A DNA stretch of 7,946 nucleotides from Actinomycetes bacterium (lineage in GTDB: Bacteria > Actinomycetota > Actinomycetes > Actinomycetales > Cellulomonadaceae). Under the pieces are notes generated by a model. That model saw nothing but the letters and a program-made list of their open reading frames with translations, did no database searches and was not told where the DNA came from. Of this stretch, positions 6,490 to 7,946 are shown one piece after another. The stretch lies in contig JAEXEM010000102.1 of the NCBI GenBank assembly GCA_023401045.1, positions 1 to 7,946 of the forward strand, written 5' to 3'. Numbering within the stretch: the first letter of the stretch is position 1; each line of letters opens with the position of its first letter. The translations under genes were made by a program, and so were the position numbers.

Positions 6490-6498
6490 CCCCCGGGC

Positions 6499-6512
6499 GC
6501 AAAACGATTCGT
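6499..6512. promoter_or_regulatory. LacI-family-like operator, site 2 (upstream of the CBM2 hydrolase gene)
   Basis: GCAAAACGATTCGT shares GCRAAACGATT with 4707-4717 and has the same AAnCGnTT core. Its own symmetry is weaker (four of seven pairs). It begins 10 bp after the stop codon of the PaaX-family gene and 134 bp before the start of the secreted hydrolase. In this gap it is the closest match to any operator type I know. Confidence 0.4.
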
Positions 6513-6568
6513 ACACGGCGGGGGTCCCGCTCGATGTAGACACCCGCCATAACCGCAGCGACGGTTGG

Positions 6569-6576
6569 TGTGCACA
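6569..6576. promoter_or_regulatory. TGTGCACA palindrome in the hydrolase upstream region
   Basis: A perfect 8-bp palindrome 70 bp before ATG 6647, in the most AT-tolerant part of the gap (TTGGTGTGCACATTAC). It could be a second regulatory site or part of the promoter region; no convincing -35/-10 pair could be assigned around it. Confidence 0.2.
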
Positions 6577-6632
6577 TTACGCCCGCTGGCGCGCGTACCG
6601 ACGAACCCGGACGGTCGGCGCCGACGACCCCC

Positions 6633-6638
6633 GGGAGG
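6633..6638 (+). promoter_or_regulatory. Ribosome binding site of the CBM2 hydrolase gene
   Basis: GGGAGG, 8 nt before ATG 6647. It is the strongest Shine-Dalgarno in the window and fixes the start directly before a good signal peptide. Confidence 0.85.
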
Positions 6639-6646
6639 TTGCAAGG

Positions 6647-7924
6647 ATGCACCGACGACCACTCGCACGAGCGGCCCTCACGGCCGCCGTCGCGATCGGC
6701 GCCCTCATCGGCACCGCCGCCCTCGTGCCGGCGGCGGCCGCACCCGGCGGCTCCGGCCCCTACCCCGCGGACTACGTCACCTCGTCCGCACTGCCCAACC
6801 ACACGATCTACCGGCCGACCAGCCTGCCCTCGGAGCGCCTGCCGATCCTCGTGTGGGGCAACGGCGCCTGCTCCGCCAACGGCACGTCCGCCTACAACTT
6901 CCTGCGCGAGATCGCGTCGCACGGGTTCCTCGTCATCTCGAACGGGCGCCCCAACGGCGGGGGCTCGACGAACGCGCAGATGCTCACGCAGGCCATGGAC
7001 TGGGCGGTGGGAGAGAACTCGCGCGGCGGCAGCGAGCTGCAGGGCCGGCTCGACACGTCGAGGATCGCCGTGGCGGGCTTCTCGTGCGGCGGGATCGAGG
7101 CGTACGCCGTCTCGGGCGACCCCCGCGTGACGACGACGATGATCTTCAGCAGCGGCCTGCTCAACGACGCGGACGACTACCAGCTGCGCCGCCTCGACCA
7201 CCCGATCGCCTACATCATCGGCGGGCCGAGCGACATCGCCTACCCCAACGCGATGGACGACTGGGGCAAGCTCCCGCAGGGGCTGCCCGCGTTCATGGGC
7301 AACCTCGACGTCGGCCACGGCGGCACGTACGACCAGAACAACGGCGGCGAGTTCGGCCGCGCGGCCGTCCAGTGGCTCAAGTGGCAGCTCAAGGGCGACA
7401 CCCAGGCCGGGCGGACGTTCGTCACGCAGGGCTGCGGGCTGTGCGCGAACGGCGCGCGCTGGCAGGTCCAGTCGAAGAACCTCGTGCTCGCACCGGACCC
7501 GTCGCCGACGCCCAGCCCCACCCCGACGCCGAGCCCCACCCCGACGCCGACGCCCACACCGGAGCCGACGCCCACGCCGACACCGACGCCCACCCCGACC
7601 CCCACGCCGACGCCGACGCCGGACCCCGGCACCGGCGCCTGCACGGCGAGCTACTCGGTCGCCAACCAGTGGCCGGGCGGCTTCGTCGCCGACGTCCGCG
7701 TGACGGCGGGGCAGCCCCTCACGGGCTGGCGCGTCACCCTCACCCTGCCGAGCGGGGCGCAGCTCACGCAGGCGTGGAACAGCCAGTCGTCGGGCAGCGG
7801 GCAGCAGTACGCGCTGACGAACGCGCCGTGGAACGGGACGCTCGGCGCCGGCCAGTCCACGCAGCTCGGGTTCCAGGGCACCGGCACCGGAGCAGGGGCC
7901 ACGGTGACCTGCGCGGCCGCCTGA
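6647..7924 (+). CDS. Secreted alpha/beta hydrolase with Pro-Thr linker and C-terminal CBM2 cellulose-binding module
   Basis: This complete 425-residue protein is built in four parts. (1) Signal peptide: MHRRPLAR, a hydrophobic core and cleavage near AAA-32/P33. (2) Alpha/beta-hydrolase domain, about 38-278: nucleophile elbow G-F-S146-C-G-G, likely acid D196 in GGPSDIAYP, likely base H224 in DVGHGGTYD, and a [12 protein letters not shown] segment (70-81) placed where the oxyanion loop usually lies. (3) Linker, 283-327, nearly pure Pro-Thr. (4) CBM2, 331-423: C332 and C422 would form the family disulfide. W342 (NQW), W377 (QAW) and W395 (APWNG) match the three surface tryptophans of CBM2a that bind crystalline cellulose. 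It is probably a carboxylesterase acting on plant cell-wall polysaccharide, but the true substrate is unknown. C263-C266 (CGLC) and C75 may form further disulfides. The CBM end is about 8 residues shorter than the Cellulomonas fimi example I recall. A LacI-like site lies upstream. Confidence 0.93.
   Translation: MHRRPLARAALTAAVAIGALIGTAALVPAAAAPGGSGPYPADYVTSSALPNHTIYRPTSLPSERLPILVWGNGACSANGTSAYNFLREIASHGFLVISNGRPNGGGSTNAQMLTQAMDWAVGENSRGGSELQGRLDTSRIAVAGFSCGGIEAYAVSGDPRVTTTMIFSSGLLNDADDYQLRRLDHPIAYIIGGPSDIAYPNAMDDWGKLPQGLPAFMGNLDVGHGGTYDQNNGGEFGRAAVQWLKWQLKGDTQAGRTFVTQGCGLCANGARWQVQSKNLVLAPDPSPTPSPTPTPSPTPTPTPTPEPTPTPTPTPTPTPTPTPTPDPGTGACTASYSVANQWPGGFVADVRVTAGQPLTGWRVTLTLPSGAQLTQAWNSQSSGSGQQYALTNAPWNGTLGAGQSTQLGFQGTGTGAGATVTCAAA
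7499..7621 (+). repeat. Tandem CCGACG/CCCACC-type hexamer repeat encoding the Pro-Thr linker
   Basis: About 20 copies of a degenerate 6-bp unit, each encoding Pro-Thr or Pro-Ser with one Pro-Glu interruption, run in frame between hydrolase and CBM2. Such linkers are flexible, extended and often O-glycosylated in actinobacterial cellulases. The period-6 DNA is prone to slippage, and unit gain or loss would keep the frame. The repeat also creates long open Gly-Val frames on the opposite strand, which are not genes. Confidence 0.9.
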
Positions 7925-7946
7925 GGTCTCGCGGGGGGACGAGCGC

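Noticed and set aside
5437..6543. Upstream extension of the copC-like frame to 599 codons
   Set aside because: The extra part is antisense to the whole PaaX-family gene, shows no domain and adds an Arg-rich sequence before a good signal peptide.
6614..6625. Perfect 12-bp palindrome GTCGGCGCCGAC before the hydrolase ribosome site
   Set aside because: GC-only palindromes of this size arise easily at this composition, and it is not repeated before other genes.
7499..7621. Tandem repeat considered as a CRISPR-like or noncoding array
   Set aside because: Units are 6 bp without spacers and encode an in-frame Pro-Thr linker between two recognised domains.

Overview
The window is very GC-rich, with short intergenic gaps, GTG starts, TAnnnT-type -10 elements and what look like leaderless mRNAs. 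It also carries a secreted enzyme with a Pro-Thr linker and a family 2 cellulose-binding module. Together these point to a cellulolytic high-GC actinobacterium, with Cellulomonas or a relative the most natural guess. This is inferred from sequence style; no marker gene is present.

Layout. (1) 1-1369, minus: a 14-TM drug:H+ antiporter of the DHA2 (EmrB/QacA) type, missing its C-terminus at the window edge. (2) 1481-3400, minus: an NhaA Na+/H+ antiporter fused to a C-terminal DsbA/thioredoxin-like domain, with a hairpin terminator behind it. (3) 3401-3815: a 415-bp gap with the probable nhaA promoter, a dyad and the terminator of the next gene. (4) 3816-4634, minus: a secreted protein resembling fungal Cip1, a cellulase-co-regulated jelly-roll protein. 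(5) 4747-5436, minus: a membrane-anchored CopC-family copper-binding protein. (6) 5545-6489, plus, divergent from (5): a PaaX-family transcriptional regulator. (7) 6647-7924, plus: a secreted alpha/beta hydrolase with a Pro-Thr linker and C-terminal CBM2.

How the parts may work together. The two secreted, probably polysaccharide-directed proteins (4 and 7) are not adjacent, but each has the rare AT-rich motif GCRAAACGATT in its upstream gap. Its core fits the AAnCGnTT half-site pattern of LacI-family operators. This suggests a small shared carbohydrate-response regulon and is the most interesting signal here. The copC/paaX pair is divergent: both starts lie 6-9 nt behind a TAnnnT hexamer with no Shine-Dalgarno, and a long dyad with a 26-bp spacer, like known PaaX sites, lies between them. 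The antiporter genes look like ordinary ion and drug homeostasis functions, although the NhaA-thioredoxin fusion poses a topology question. No tRNA, rRNA, CRISPR array, insertion sequence or phage feature was seen.
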